Shown piece by piece: positions 40,999-49,482 of a DNA stretch of 64,000 bases. The position numbers and the translations under genes are program-made. Under the pieces are notes generated by a model. That model saw only the letters and a program-made list of their open reading frames with translations, had not been told where the DNA came from and made no database searches. This stretch comes from Gordonia zhenghanii (GTDB taxonomy: Bacteria; Actinomycetota; Actinomycetes; Mycobacteriales; Mycobacteriaceae). Numbering within the stretch: position 1 is the stretch's first letter; each line of letters starts with the position of its first letter. The stretch is taken from positions 124,001 to 188,000 of the forward strand of contig NZ_JAKKOQ010000001.1 of assembly GCF_021738965.1 (NCBI RefSeq), given 5' to 3'.

Positions 40999-42570
40999 TC
41001 AGGCAGGCGAATGCGCGACGGTCTGGCCGTCGACGAAGCGCTCGCGCAGCTTCTGCTTACGGATCTTCATGGTCGGGGTCTTGGGAAGCTCTGTGACGAA
41101 CTCGAGTTGCTCGGGAAACTTCGCGGGCGAGATGCCGGCCTTCTTGCAGTACTCCCGCAGTTCGTCGAGGCAGATGGTCTGCGCCGGGTCGACGAATTGC
41201 ACCACTGCGCATATCCGTTCACCGCGGACCTCGTCGGGAAGCCCGATCACCGCGACGTCCTCGATCGCCGGGTGCGCGACTACAACGTCTTCGATCTCGG
41301 ACGGGCTGATCGATTCGCCCTTACGGATGATGAGATCCTTCTCCCGGCCGACGAGGGTGAGGTGGCCTTCGCGCCCGAGTGTGCCGATGTCACCAGTGAA
41401 GAACCAGCCGTCGGCGTCGAAGGGCTTCACGATCGTTCCGTCGACGATGTAGTGCTTGAATAGGATCGGGCCACGCAGCCACACTCGGCCGACCCCACCG
41501 ACTGGAAGGACCTCGTCCGACTCGGAGCGGATCTCGATCTCGCAGTTGCGAACCGCGCAGCCAGACGTCGTCGCGAGTTGATCGACAGTGTCACTCGGTC
41601 GGGCCGACGCGATCATCGGCGACTCGGTCATGCCGTAACCGTGCAGGACTGCCACACCGACCTCGGTGAAGACCTCGTGGAAGAGCTTCTCCGGCATGGG
41701 AGCACCGCCGCCTACCAGCATGCGCAGAGTTGGAACCACCGGAACGCCTGGCTGCTTCCGCTGCTGCTGGAGAAGCAGCGAGTAGTGCGGCGTCGATCCG
41801 CCGGTGAAGGTGACTGCGTGCTTACGCATCAACTCGACGGCGGCCGCAGGTTCGTACACCTCCATGAGCACCAACGACATGCCGCTCGACAGCGAGGCGA
41901 CCAACATGTCGGGACCGCCGATGTGCGCGTACGGGAACAGGATCGTCCCGGTGTCCGCACTGGTCACTTCGACGGCGTCAACGATGCCGAGGCCGCCTCC
42001 GATGAGTGTTCCGTCCGTGTGACAGACTCCCTTCGGTGCCGAAGTGGTCCCGGATGTCGTATAGATCCAGCGGATCTCGTCCGCGCCGGACCTGACTGGC
42101 GGGAGAAGCGTCGGATCGCCCTGCGGCAATCCGCCGGTCAGGACCAGGGTGCGCAATGATCCGGGCACCGAGGCTCGGACTTCGTCGGCCATCCGGGCAT
42201 GATCGAATCCACGGAACTCGCCGACCGTGATCAGCCATCGCGACGCGCACTGCTCAACCATCGCGGTGACCTCGCGTCCACGATAGAGCGGGATGATCGG
42301 ATTCTGGACGACGCCCAGACGAGACAGCGCGAGACTCATCACGATTGCGTCGATGCTCGTGGGGAGCTGCCAACTGACCACGGAGCCCGGCTCGACGCCC
42401 AGGGCAAGCAGGCCCGCTGCGGTGCGCTCGGCAGCGTCACTGACGTCAGTGAACGTCTCCTGGCGGTTGTGCTCGTCGATCAGCGCCACCGCTGTCGGGG
42501 TCTGTTCGACTCGGTCGGTGAGGAGCGACCAGACCGATGTCGCCTCGCTGATCGGATTCGGCGTGTTCAT
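40999..42570 (-). CDS. Acyl-CoA synthetase (AMP-forming)
   Basis: 523 residues. P-loop YTTSGTTSAPKGV, HGYGMTE, DGWFFTGDIG, GREKDLIIRKGESISPSEIE and the C-terminal Lys in PTMKIRKQKLR. It activates a carboxylic acid as CoA thioester, here probably the ring-opened acid. It overlaps the enoyl-CoA hydratase gene by 4 bases. The FadD17/cyclohexanecarboxylate-ligase-like architecture fits a medium-size acid, but the substrate is not readable. Confidence 0.92.
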   Translation of the reverse strand: MNTPNPISEATSVWSLLTDRVEQTPTAVALIDEHNRQETFTDVSDAAERTAAGLLALGVEPGSVVSWQLPTSIDAIVMSLALSRLGVVQNPIIPLYRGREVTAMVEQCASRWLITVGEFRGFDHARMADEVRASVPGSLRTLVLTGGLPQGDPTLLPPVRSGADEIRWIYTTSGTTSAPKGVCHTDGTLIGGGLGIVDAVEVTSADTGTILFPYAHIGGPDMLVASLSSGMSLVLMEVYEPAAAVELMRKHAVTFTGGSTPHYSLLLQQQRKQPGVPVVPTLRMLVGGGAPMPEKLFHEVFTEVGVAVLHGYGMTESPMIASARPSDTVDQLATTSGCAVRNCEIEIRSESDEVLPVGGVGRVWLRGPILFKHYIVDGTIVKPFDADGWFFTGDIGTLGREGHLTLVGREKDLIIRKGESISPSEIEDVVVAHPAIEDVAVIGLPDEVRGERICAVVQFVDPAQTICLDELREYCKKAGISPAKFPEQLEFVTELPKTPTMKIRKQKLRERFVDGQTVAHSPA

Positions 42571-43379
42571 GACCGGTCCTGCCTTGCTTCCACAGGCAGC
42601 GGTGCCTCACTGAGCAGCGGGTAACCGGTGGTCAGCATGGAGTTCGCGTGTCCGAGCCAATGCATGTCGAACGCCGACTGCAGTGCTGTCTGCTGGCCCA
42701 TGATGTCCAACGTCTGGTTGACGGCACGCTTACCTTGGCGGAGGGCCCAGGCGTCCATCTGCGCGATCTCACGAGCGAGATCCATCGTCTGCGACTCGAG
42801 TTCGTCGAGCGGGACGACGCGGTTGACCATGCCTGCGGTGAACGCCTCATCAGCGGAGAAACTGCGCGCGGTAAAGATCATCTCCTTCGCGCGGCGAGCG
42901 CCCAGTTCCCAGGTGTGCGCATGGTATTCGACTCCGCCGACCCCGAACTTGGCGACTGGATCGCTGAAGAAGGTGTTGTCGGCCGCGACAATGAGATCAC
43001 ACGGCCAAATGACGTTCAGAGCGCCGGCGATGCACGCGCCCTTGACCGAGGCGATGCTCGGCTTGGGGACGTCACGCCAGCGGCGAGAGAACCCGAGATA
43101 GAACTCGGTCTCCCAGCCGTAGGCCTTCTCCAGCTGACTCTTATCCGCCGACGGCTCGTAGCCGCTGGTCACGGATTTCAAGTCGTGGCCTGCCGAGAAG
43201 TTGTCGCCGTTGGCTCGGACCACGATGACCTTGACCGCGTCGTCTGTTGCCGCCGCCCGCCATGCAGCGTCGAGTTCCTCGAGCATCGACTCGTTCTGCG
43301 CGTTGTGCTTCTCCGGACGATTCAGAGAGATCAGGGCGACTGCGTCCTCTATCCGATAGTCGATCAGCGACATAGTCAC
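42567..43379 (-). CDS. Enoyl-CoA hydratase/isomerase family protein
   Basis: 270 residues. RPEKHNAQNESMLEELDAAW, oxyanion segment NGDNFSAGHDLKS and KGACIAGALNVIWPCDLIVAADNTFFSDP are crotonase-family signatures. It hydrates an enoyl-CoA or, in some relatives, cleaves a C-C bond in a ring. It overlaps the ligase and the acyl-CoA dehydrogenase genes by 4 bases each. Confidence 0.92.
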   Translation of the reverse strand: MTMSLIDYRIEDAVALISLNRPEKHNAQNESMLEELDAAWRAAATDDAVKVIVVRANGDNFSAGHDLKSVTSGYEPSADKSQLEKAYGWETEFYLGFSRRWRDVPKPSIASVKGACIAGALNVIWPCDLIVAADNTFFSDPVAKFGVGGVEYHAHTWELGARRAKEMIFTARSFSADEAFTAGMVNRVVPLDELESQTMDLAREIAQMDAWALRQGKRAVNQTLDIMGQQTALQSAFDMHWLGHANSMLTTGYPLLSEAPLPVEARQDRS

Positions 43380-44452
43380 ACTCCTTCGTAGAGTCCGGTG
43401 ATCGTCGAAACGATCGAGCTGTTGAGGTCAGCGGCGTCGCCGAAGTCGTACTGCCAGCGTTTGGCGGCGTCGGTGAACAGATGAACGTTGGACTCGACCA
43501 TGTAACCGATGCCTGCGTGGACTTCGTGCGCGCAATGGACGATCTCGCGAGCGGTGAGGATCGCCTGGTTGCGCATGAGGTCGACATACGGCCGGCCGTC
43601 ACCGGTGGTGTCAAGTGCCGTTGCCGCCGCACGGGTGTGCGCCGAGGTGACGTGCGCGTTGAGCGCGATGTCCGTGCACAGATACTGAACGGCTTGGAAG
43701 CGGCCGATGGGCCCGCCGAACTGGTGGCGTTGCTGGGCATACAGGACGGTCATGTCCAGGAGCCGCATGCCTGCGCCGTAGACTTGAGCCGCGCGCAGCA
43801 CGTCGCCGCGCTGTGACGCCAGATCGATCGCGCGGTCGGCGTCAGCGCCGCGAGCGAGGGTCCGCTCGGCGGTGACGGCAACGTCGGTCAACGTAACGCT
43901 GAAGATCGGGTATCCACCGATATTCGACATCGCCTCGACGCTTGCGTCCGCCGTATCGACGAGCATCAGGAGACTCTCGCCGTCCTCGGCCGCGTGCACC
44001 AGCAGGCTCTCCGCCTGATCGGCGTAGCCGACGCCGAGCAGCCGCCCGGTGGCGGTGCCCCCGGTTACGGTGACCGCCGAACCCCAGTTCTCGGTGCAGA
44101 ATGCCGGGACGACGACTGCGTCGCCGTCGCCGATGCGCGCTGCCAGGGCGGTCGCCGCTGGTGCGCCGGCGAGGATCGCCGCGTCTCTGGCGACGGTGAG
44201 ATCGAGCAGCGGAGTCTCCACCAGTGCGCGGCCCATCTCGACGAAGACCGCCGCGATGGTTCCCAGCGAGGCGCTCTCCTCATCGGTTCCCGACGCGTCG
44301 GCGAGTTGCAGCCAGCCCAACTCGGCGAACTGACTCACCTGGTCGGCGAACGGAACGGTATTCGAACGGTCGTCCAGCGGTGAGTACCGCGCAAAGACCG
44401 ACTTGCTTACGTCAGTGAGGGCTGCGAAGTCATCGCCCCATGTCAGTTCCAT
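43376..44452 (-). CDS. Acyl-CoA dehydrogenase family protein (short subunit)
   Basis: 358 residues, shorter and more divergent than its neighbour. A weak VPAFCTENWG-type middle domain and a C-terminal helical domain RRHQFGGPIGRFQAVQYLCTDIALNAHVTSAHTRAAATAL are present. In actinobacterial steroid pathways two adjacent acyl-CoA dehydrogenase genes often encode an alpha2beta2 enzyme; this pair would fit. It lies 9 bases downstream of the other dehydrogenase gene. Confidence 0.88.
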   Translation of the reverse strand: MELTWGDDFAALTDVSKSVFARYSPLDDRSNTVPFADQVSQFAELGWLQLADASGTDEESASLGTIAAVFVEMGRALVETPLLDLTVARDAAILAGAPAATALAARIGDGDAVVVPAFCTENWGSAVTVTGGTATGRLLGVGYADQAESLLVHAAEDGESLLMLVDTADASVEAMSNIGGYPIFSVTLTDVAVTAERTLARGADADRAIDLASQRGDVLRAAQVYGAGMRLLDMTVLYAQQRHQFGGPIGRFQAVQYLCTDIALNAHVTSAHTRAAATALDTTGDGRPYVDLMRNQAILTAREIVHCAHEVHAGIGYMVESNVHLFTDAAKRWQYDFGDAADLNSSIVSTITGLYEGV

Positions 44453-44461
44453 GATCTTCTC

Positions 44462-45619
44462 CTATCGCGGCAGACCGAGGCCTCGCGTCGCGAGCACCAT
44501 CCGTTTGAGCTGAGACGTTCCTCCGGCGTGGTTCGCGAACGATTGTCGATACCAGGCCTCGGGCCTTCCGTTGATCGGTGCATCCGCCGATTCGCTACGT
44601 AGCTGACTTGTCGGTCCGAGGACGCGATCGAAGACCTGAGCGAAGACCGGCTCGTATTCCTTGGCGATGACTTGCTGCGCACCACCTGCCCACGGGGTCT
44701 TACGTCCCGCGGCGTTGTCGCCGATGATCTCGTAGGCGAGCATTCGCTGGGTCTGCACCATTTCGGCGAGCTTGGCGAGATCTGCCTGCACGTGCGAATC
44801 GTCCAGCTTGCCGGGGATCTCCTTGCAGTGCTCGAGCAGTTCCCGCAGTCGGCTCTCCTGCATCGCGTAGATCGGCTCGACAGTGCCCGAAGCGTAGAAG
44901 GCGCGCATGATGTACTGCCAGCCCTTGCCCTCTTCGCCGATCAAGGCGTCGGCGGGCACTCGGACCTTGTCCAGATACGTGCTCGACTGCACGCCGCCGC
45001 CGTAGTTCCGCATCGGGTGCAGCGTGACGCCCGGCAACGTCAAATCGACCACGAAGATGCTGATCGCGTCGCGCGCAGCATCATCCGTCGAGGTGCGTGC
45101 GGCGACGAAGAGCACGTCGGACATCGGGCCCCACGACGTGAACGCCTTCTGTCCGGTGATCACCCAGCTGTCGCCGTCACGGACGGCCTTGGTCTGCAAG
45201 CTGCCCAGGTCCGAACCGGCCTCTGGTTCGGTAAGACCTTCGGCCCAGAGGGTGCGCATGTTCGCGATGGCGGGCAACAGAAGCTTCTTCTGCTCGTCTG
45301 TTCCGCCCACCAGGATCGTGCCTGCGGCGAGAAAGATGCCGACCGAGTTGATCATCGGAGCGTCAGCGGCATACAACTCCTCCAGAAGGATCTGATTTGC
45401 GACCGGCGTTCGCCCCTTTCCCCCGTACTCGACGGGCCAAGTCAGGCCGATCCAACCCTTCTCGGCGACCTTTCTGCTGAAATCGACAGCGATCTGCCAC
45501 TGCTCCGGAGCATCGTCGAATTCAGGGTTGAACGCGTTCTCGCGAGGCAGTTCAGCCTTCAAGAATTCGCGGATCTCATTGCGCCAACCTTCGAGATCCT
45601 CAGTCAACGGTGTGCGCAT
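44462..45619 (-). CDS. Acyl-CoA dehydrogenase
   Basis: 385 residues from ATG 45619 (TGATG overlap with the Rieske gene); a longer open frame upstream lies inside that gene. LTEPEAGSDLGSLQTKAVRDGDSWVITGQKAFTSWG is the flavin and substrate-binding middle domain, NHAGGTSQLKRMVLATRGLGLPR the C-terminus. It introduces a double bond into an acyl-CoA, likely together with the shorter neighbour. Confidence 0.93.
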   Translation of the reverse strand: MRTPLTEDLEGWRNEIREFLKAELPRENAFNPEFDDAPEQWQIAVDFSRKVAEKGWIGLTWPVEYGGKGRTPVANQILLEELYAADAPMINSVGIFLAAGTILVGGTDEQKKLLLPAIANMRTLWAEGLTEPEAGSDLGSLQTKAVRDGDSWVITGQKAFTSWGPMSDVLFVAARTSTDDAARDAISIFVVDLTLPGVTLHPMRNYGGGVQSSTYLDKVRVPADALIGEEGKGWQYIMRAFYASGTVEPIYAMQESRLRELLEHCKEIPGKLDDSHVQADLAKLAEMVQTQRMLAYEIIGDNAAGRKTPWAGGAQQVIAKEYEPVFAQVFDRVLGPTSQLRSESADAPINGRPEAWYRQSFANHAGGTSQLKRMVLATRGLGLPR

Positions 45620-46662
45620 CAGGCCCCTCCCGCCGACTGTGCGTCGGTGCCGGCCAGTTGCTCTTCGACACGGTGGCCCTTTTCTCCCTCGGAGTAGAAG
45701 CGACGGGCCCACTGACGAATGTCTCGGAATCCGGCCGCCTCCGCAGTCGCCAAGCCCGGCGGCTCGGTATAGCGCTGGTGCTCCCAGATCGCGATGTCCG
45801 CACGCACTTGGTTGATCGCGCTACGCTGCCGTTTCGCCACCTTGTTTTGGTCCTGCCCTGGTTCGATGCTCGCCCACGCGGAGAACCGCAGGATTGACGT
45901 CTCGTCGTCGACCGGCGTGACCGCGGAGAGGCTGCAGACGTCGCCGACACCCCATGCGTAGGCGTACCCAAGTCCGAGCCCGAGCAGCGTCGCCTTGGTG
46001 CCACCGGGAACGGACTCGATCTCACCGTCCACACCACGGACTTTGAATGCCAAAGCCAACTCGGTCTTGAAGTCGTGATCACCGAATTCCCGGTTTACCA
46101 CCGTCGGAATCTCGTCCGCACGGTGCACATATTTGAAGTGCGCGAAGTCAACGCCGTTCTCGGCCGCATACTGCGGATGGATGGGAGCCTTCGCGTGCTC
46201 GTACCGACCGGACTCACCGAGGGCGTGGTAGTTCTCGGCAGGCCCGCTGTCGTCGAACAGGTCGAAGATGCTGGGAACGTCATATGCGGGCCCGTCGCCG
46301 CTCACGTCGTGCCACACGTACATGACTCCGTCACGTTCGGCCGCCGTCCACACGCCGATCCGGCGCACCCGGTTCGTCGACTTCTGGTACGGAATGCACG
46401 TGTTTCTACCGTTGGGACCCCATCGCCATCCATGGAAGGGGCACTGGATGTCGTCGCCCTGCACAGTTCCGCCGTACGCGAGATTGGCGCCGAGATGCTC
46501 GCAATACGCGTTCATCACGACCAACTCACCGTCGTCGGTCCGGTAGGCGACGAGATCCTTTCCGAAGTATCGGAGCGGCAGGACGGCACCCGCCTCCAGT
46601 TCGTCAGACCATCCGATCTGGAACCAGCCGATGGGCTTCATCGACAACGCCATCGATGTCAT
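45619..46662 (-). CDS. Rieske non-haem iron oxygenase, KshA-like
   Basis: 347 residues from ATG 46662 (GAGGAG eight bases upstream). Rieske 2Fe-2S ligands Cys54, His56, Cys74 and His77 (CEH...CPFH); mononuclear iron ligands in NGVDFAHFKYVH (Asp172, His175, His180 region). The layout matches the KshA group of single-component-alpha oxygenases for steroids and terpenoids. First gene of the P4 operon; the reductase partner is seven genes downstream. A longer in-frame start at 46824 would begin in the promoter and is rejected. Confidence 0.92.
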   Translation of the reverse strand: MTSMALSMKPIGWFQIGWSDELEAGAVLPLRYFGKDLVAYRTDDGELVVMNAYCEHLGANLAYGGTVQGDDIQCPFHGWRWGPNGRNTCIPYQKSTNRVRRIGVWTAAERDGVMYVWHDVSGDGPAYDVPSIFDLFDDSGPAENYHALGESGRYEHAKAPIHPQYAAENGVDFAHFKYVHRADEIPTVVNREFGDHDFKTELALAFKVRGVDGEIESVPGGTKATLLGLGLGYAYAWGVGDVCSLSAVTPVDDETSILRFSAWASIEPGQDQNKVAKRQRSAINQVRADIAIWEHQRYTEPPGLATAEAAGFRDIRQWARRFYSEGEKGHRVEEQLAGTDAQSAGGA

Positions 46663-46822
46663 TTCAGATCTCCTCGCTGTTTCGGCACTGCCAAGGGTGG
46701 CTGTTCGGCACCGCCGCGGATGAAAAAGAAGTCCAAAGGAACTCGCGGTTCGAAGCGCCCTCCCCGGAGACTCCGGTCCCCCAGGGCTCGCCATACGGCC
46801 CGCCAGCTCCGTGACTGCCATC

Positions 46823-46851
46823 ACTGTAGCCGTTGGCTACGTATGCGTCAA
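46823..46851 (-). promoter_or_regulatory. Promoter and operator P4 of the Rieske-to-LLM operon
   Basis: On the minus strand: TTGACG (46851-46846), 17-base spacer, TACAGT (46828-46823). Operator TGTAGCCG-t-TGGCTACG at 46825-46841 lies between, with its centre 5 bases from the minus-10, as in P1 to P3. It should drive nine genes to 36059; no other promoter of this type is seen inside that stretch. Confidence 0.85.
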
Positions 46852-46866
46852 TCCCGTCAACTTGAG

Positions 46867-46918
46867 TGGCTACATTCTGCTTGACGCCACCCTTGGTCGG
46901 CTCTACAGTGTGGCTACG
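46867..46918 (+). promoter_or_regulatory. Promoter P5 of the second alcohol dehydrogenase, with flanking half-sites
   Basis: TTGACG at 46881-46886, 17-base spacer and TACAGT at 46904-46909 repeat the P1-P4 boxes. Here the spacer lacks the palindrome; instead single half-sites TGGCTACA (46867-46874) and TGGCTACG (46911-46918) flank it, one before the minus-35 and one at the expected transcription start. It is divergent from P4. Confidence 0.7.
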
Positions 46919-47032
46919 AATGAGGCGTCCGCCACGGAGCTGGCAGGCATTTCGGATTTCGAATTACCCAATCGACCGGACAAGGCGAGTCGCATCCGCG
47001 GCGTGCGCTGAGGTTCGGCCCATTTTTCTACG

Positions 47033-48136
47033 ATGATCAGTGAGGTTGAGACGTTGAGAGCTCTTGTGTTCGACGGAAACGAGAACAAGATCGTGGACGG
47101 GGTAGAAGTCCGCGAACCCGGCGTCGGCGAAGTCGCTGTCCGGATCGAGGCGAGCGGGCTGTGCCAAAGCGACCTGAGCGTCATCAACGGCAAGATTCCG
47201 TTCCCGGTGCCAGTGATCCTCGGGCACGAGGGCGCCGGAGTAGTGGAGGCCGTCGGGCCCGGTGTGACGACTCCGGCGATCGGCGATCATGTCGTGCTGT
47301 CGACGCTCGCCGCGTGCAGGATGTGCGCATCCTGCTCAAGCGGCCATCCGACGATGTGCCGCGAGTCGTTCGGCAAGATCGCGACTCCGTTCCGAATCGG
47401 CGACACGGAGGTACACAACTTCGCCGCGCTGTCGACTTTCGCTGAGCGCATCGTCGTCTCCGCCGGCCAGGCCGTGCCCATTCCGAAGGACGTCCCGATG
47501 GAAGCCGCGTGCCTGATCGGCTGCGGCGTCCTGACCGGAGCCGGCGCCGTGATCAACCGCGCCCGCGTTCAGATCGGCGATTCGGTCGTCGTCATCGGCG
47601 CCGGCGGCATTGGCCTGAACGTGATCCAGGCGGCCCGTATCTCGGGGGCCACGAAGATCATCGCCATCGACACGAATCCCGACAAGGAGGCGACCGCGCG
47701 GACGTTCGGCGCCACCGAGTTCGTCAACCCGTCCAGCGTCGACGCCGTGGCCACCGTCCGGTCGCTCACCGACGGAGGCGTCCACCACGCGTTCGACTGC
47801 GTCGGCGGAGAAGCGATCACCAGCATGGCGATGGAGATGACCGACTGGGGCGGCCAGCTCATCATGCTTGGCGTCGCCGGTCCCGAAGCCAAGCTGTCGG
47901 TGCCTGCGAGCACCTTCTACATGGACCGCTCGGTGCTCGGATGCCGGTACGGATCGTCGAGCCCGGGCACCGACGTGCCCCGCTACGTGGACCTCTACCA
48001 GTCGGGCCAGCTCTACCTGGACCAGCTGGTCACCACGGTGTACGACTTCGAGGACTACGACTCGCTGTTCACCGACGCGCGAGCGGGTCGCCTGGACCGC
48101 GGAGTACTCCGCATGAAGACCGAGTCAGCCGCCTGA
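47033..48136 (+). CDS. Zinc-dependent alcohol dehydrogenase (MDR family)
   Basis: 367 residues. GLCQSDLSV and GHEGAGVVEAVGPGV (catalytic zinc), CRMCASCSSGHPTMC (structural zinc), VIGAGGIGLNVIQAARISGATKIIAID (Rossmann). It resembles class III-like/NDMA-dependent actinobacterial alcohol dehydrogenases. The start is ATG 47033; a TTG at 47054 (LRALVFDG) with GAGG before it is an alternative. Transcribed alone from P5, opposite the Rieske operon. Confidence 0.9.
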   Translation: MISEVETLRALVFDGNENKIVDGVEVREPGVGEVAVRIEASGLCQSDLSVINGKIPFPVPVILGHEGAGVVEAVGPGVTTPAIGDHVVLSTLAACRMCASCSSGHPTMCRESFGKIATPFRIGDTEVHNFAALSTFAERIVVSAGQAVPIPKDVPMEAACLIGCGVLTGAGAVINRARVQIGDSVVVIGAGGIGLNVIQAARISGATKIIAIDTNPDKEATARTFGATEFVNPSSVDAVATVRSLTDGGVHHAFDCVGGEAITSMAMEMTDWGGQLIMLGVAGPEAKLSVPASTFYMDRSVLGCRYGSSSPGTDVPRYVDLYQSGQLYLDQLVTTVYDFEDYDSLFTDARAGRLDRGVLRMKTESAA

Positions 48137-48146
48137 TGGTGCTGTG

Positions 48147-48174
48147 CACCCGCTGCGCGACCGCGCCGCGGGTG
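48147..48174. terminator. Hairpin between convergent alcohol dehydrogenase and regulator genes
   Basis: CACCCGC and GCGGGTG pair over a 14-base GC-rich loop. It lies 10 bases after the dehydrogenase stop and 8 bases before the end of the regulator gene, so it can serve both directions. There is no clear T run. Confidence 0.6.
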
Positions 48175-48182
48175 CCGTCCAT

Positions 48183-49199
48183 TTACCGGTTCGGTCGCGT
48201 CGCGTAAACGAGCACTTGCAGCATCTCCGTCACTTCCCGACGGATGTCGGATGCCGTTCGGTCCGGACTATCTGCGAGCTCGGTTAGATAGGGCTCGTAC
48301 AGATTCCATACGGCACCGACCAACGCCAGGAGCGATGCGAGCACATCCGAATCGAATTCTGCACGGACATCCGGCTTCCGATCTTCGCCATTCCAAAGGG
48401 CCTCGATCTGATTTCGATAACCGCGAGACTTCACTCCGTTCAACAGCCGATCCGGCGGAGTCCCCTCGAATACCGACCATGTCAGCATTCGGCCGAACTG
48501 ACCGGAATCGACGTCTGCGCCGAATGAGTTCTCAAGGGCCGCATACGCGTCGTCTTCCTCCGAGAGTCGGTCACCACCGTACGTCACAAGCATCTCCATG
48601 ACGCTCATGAGAAGGTTCTCTTTCGTTCGATAAAACCGATGAATAAGGCCGTAAGAGACGTCGGCCGCGGCCGCGACCTCACGCAAGGAGACTTTCGCAG
48701 GGCCTTTTCGCGCGAACAGATCAGCGGCCGCCAGGAGGATCGCATGCTGCGCACCGGAGTCCTCCCCTTTCGGCGGCGGCACCCATGCGGGAACAGGCTT
48801 GCCCCCCTTACCTTTCGGCCCGTCACTTGCGGCGGCAGTCCCCGGCGTCAACGCCGAAGCCATCGCGAGCACAACGTCCTTCGTGGCCGGATCGAACAGC
48901 ATGGTCGCCGGTGTACGCCCCCCCTCGGCCGCTGTCGTCATCCATTCCGCAAGAGCGCGGCTTCCGACCTCGGCGTCGACGACATCCAGAAGCTCGGCGA
49001 CCTCCTCGCGCACTTCGTGGTGATCGAGATCGAACTGCCACGTCGGAAACAGGGTCACCTGAGGGCCCGAATAACCGAGCATCCTTCTATTCTTCAACCG
49101 CCTGTTGATTGCCTGCCGGCTAATTTTGAGAAATTCTACGACTTGAGGAGTCGGCCACAACTCCACAGCCGTCTCGACAACGTCATTAGTGCCACCCAT
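48183..49199 (-). CDS. Transcriptional regulator with Xre/MbcA-like N-terminus and TetR domain
   Basis: 338 residues from ATG 49199. Residues 150-197 form a TetR-type DNA-binding domain (AQHAILLAAADLFARKGPAKVSLREVAAAADVSYGLIHRFYRTKENLL), followed by a ligand-binding helical domain. TetR proteins are usually about 200 residues; here 150 residues precede it. Residues 17-56 (TPQVVEFLKISRQAINRRLKNRRMLGY and LFPTWQF) resemble the second DNA-binding type found in Xre/MbcA/ParS antitoxins. A charged linker (120-148) joins them. It is the only regulator in the island and the likely binder of the operators at P1-P4 (inference). No clear Shine-Dalgarno; a TTG at 49232 is an alternative start. Confidence 0.85.
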   Translation of the reverse strand: MGGTNDVVETAVELWPTPQVVEFLKISRQAINRRLKNRRMLGYSGPQVTLFPTWQFDLDHHEVREEVAELLDVVDAEVGSRALAEWMTTAAEGGRTPATMLFDPATKDVVLAMASALTPGTAAASDGPKGKGGKPVPAWVPPPKGEDSGAQHAILLAAADLFARKGPAKVSLREVAAAADVSYGLIHRFYRTKENLLMSVMEMLVTYGGDRLSEEDDAYAALENSFGADVDSGQFGRMLTWSVFEGTPPDRLLNGVKSRGYRNQIEALWNGEDRKPDVRAEFDSDVLASLLALVGAVWNLYEPYLTELADSPDRTASDIRREVTEMLQVLVYATRPNR

Positions 49200-49482
49200 G
49201 GTGCGAAGGTTACCAGCTGGTCGATCCGGCAATGGTGCATGAATTCAGGTGTCCCTGATCCGCGTCTCCCCGTCGACGGCCCACCATTGAATAGGAACTC
49301 ATTCACTCCGAGACCCATGCAGCACCGTCGGCACTAATAGCTTGTACGACCGATCTTCGGGTCTCAATTTTCGCCCGGCGTTCTCCCAATCTGGGCTGTT
49401 CGGATTGATTGCGGCGTCGCTGACTATTGGCGTCGGCGCGACGACGCAGACCAGGCTGCGCCGACGGGGCTACGATCGACGC

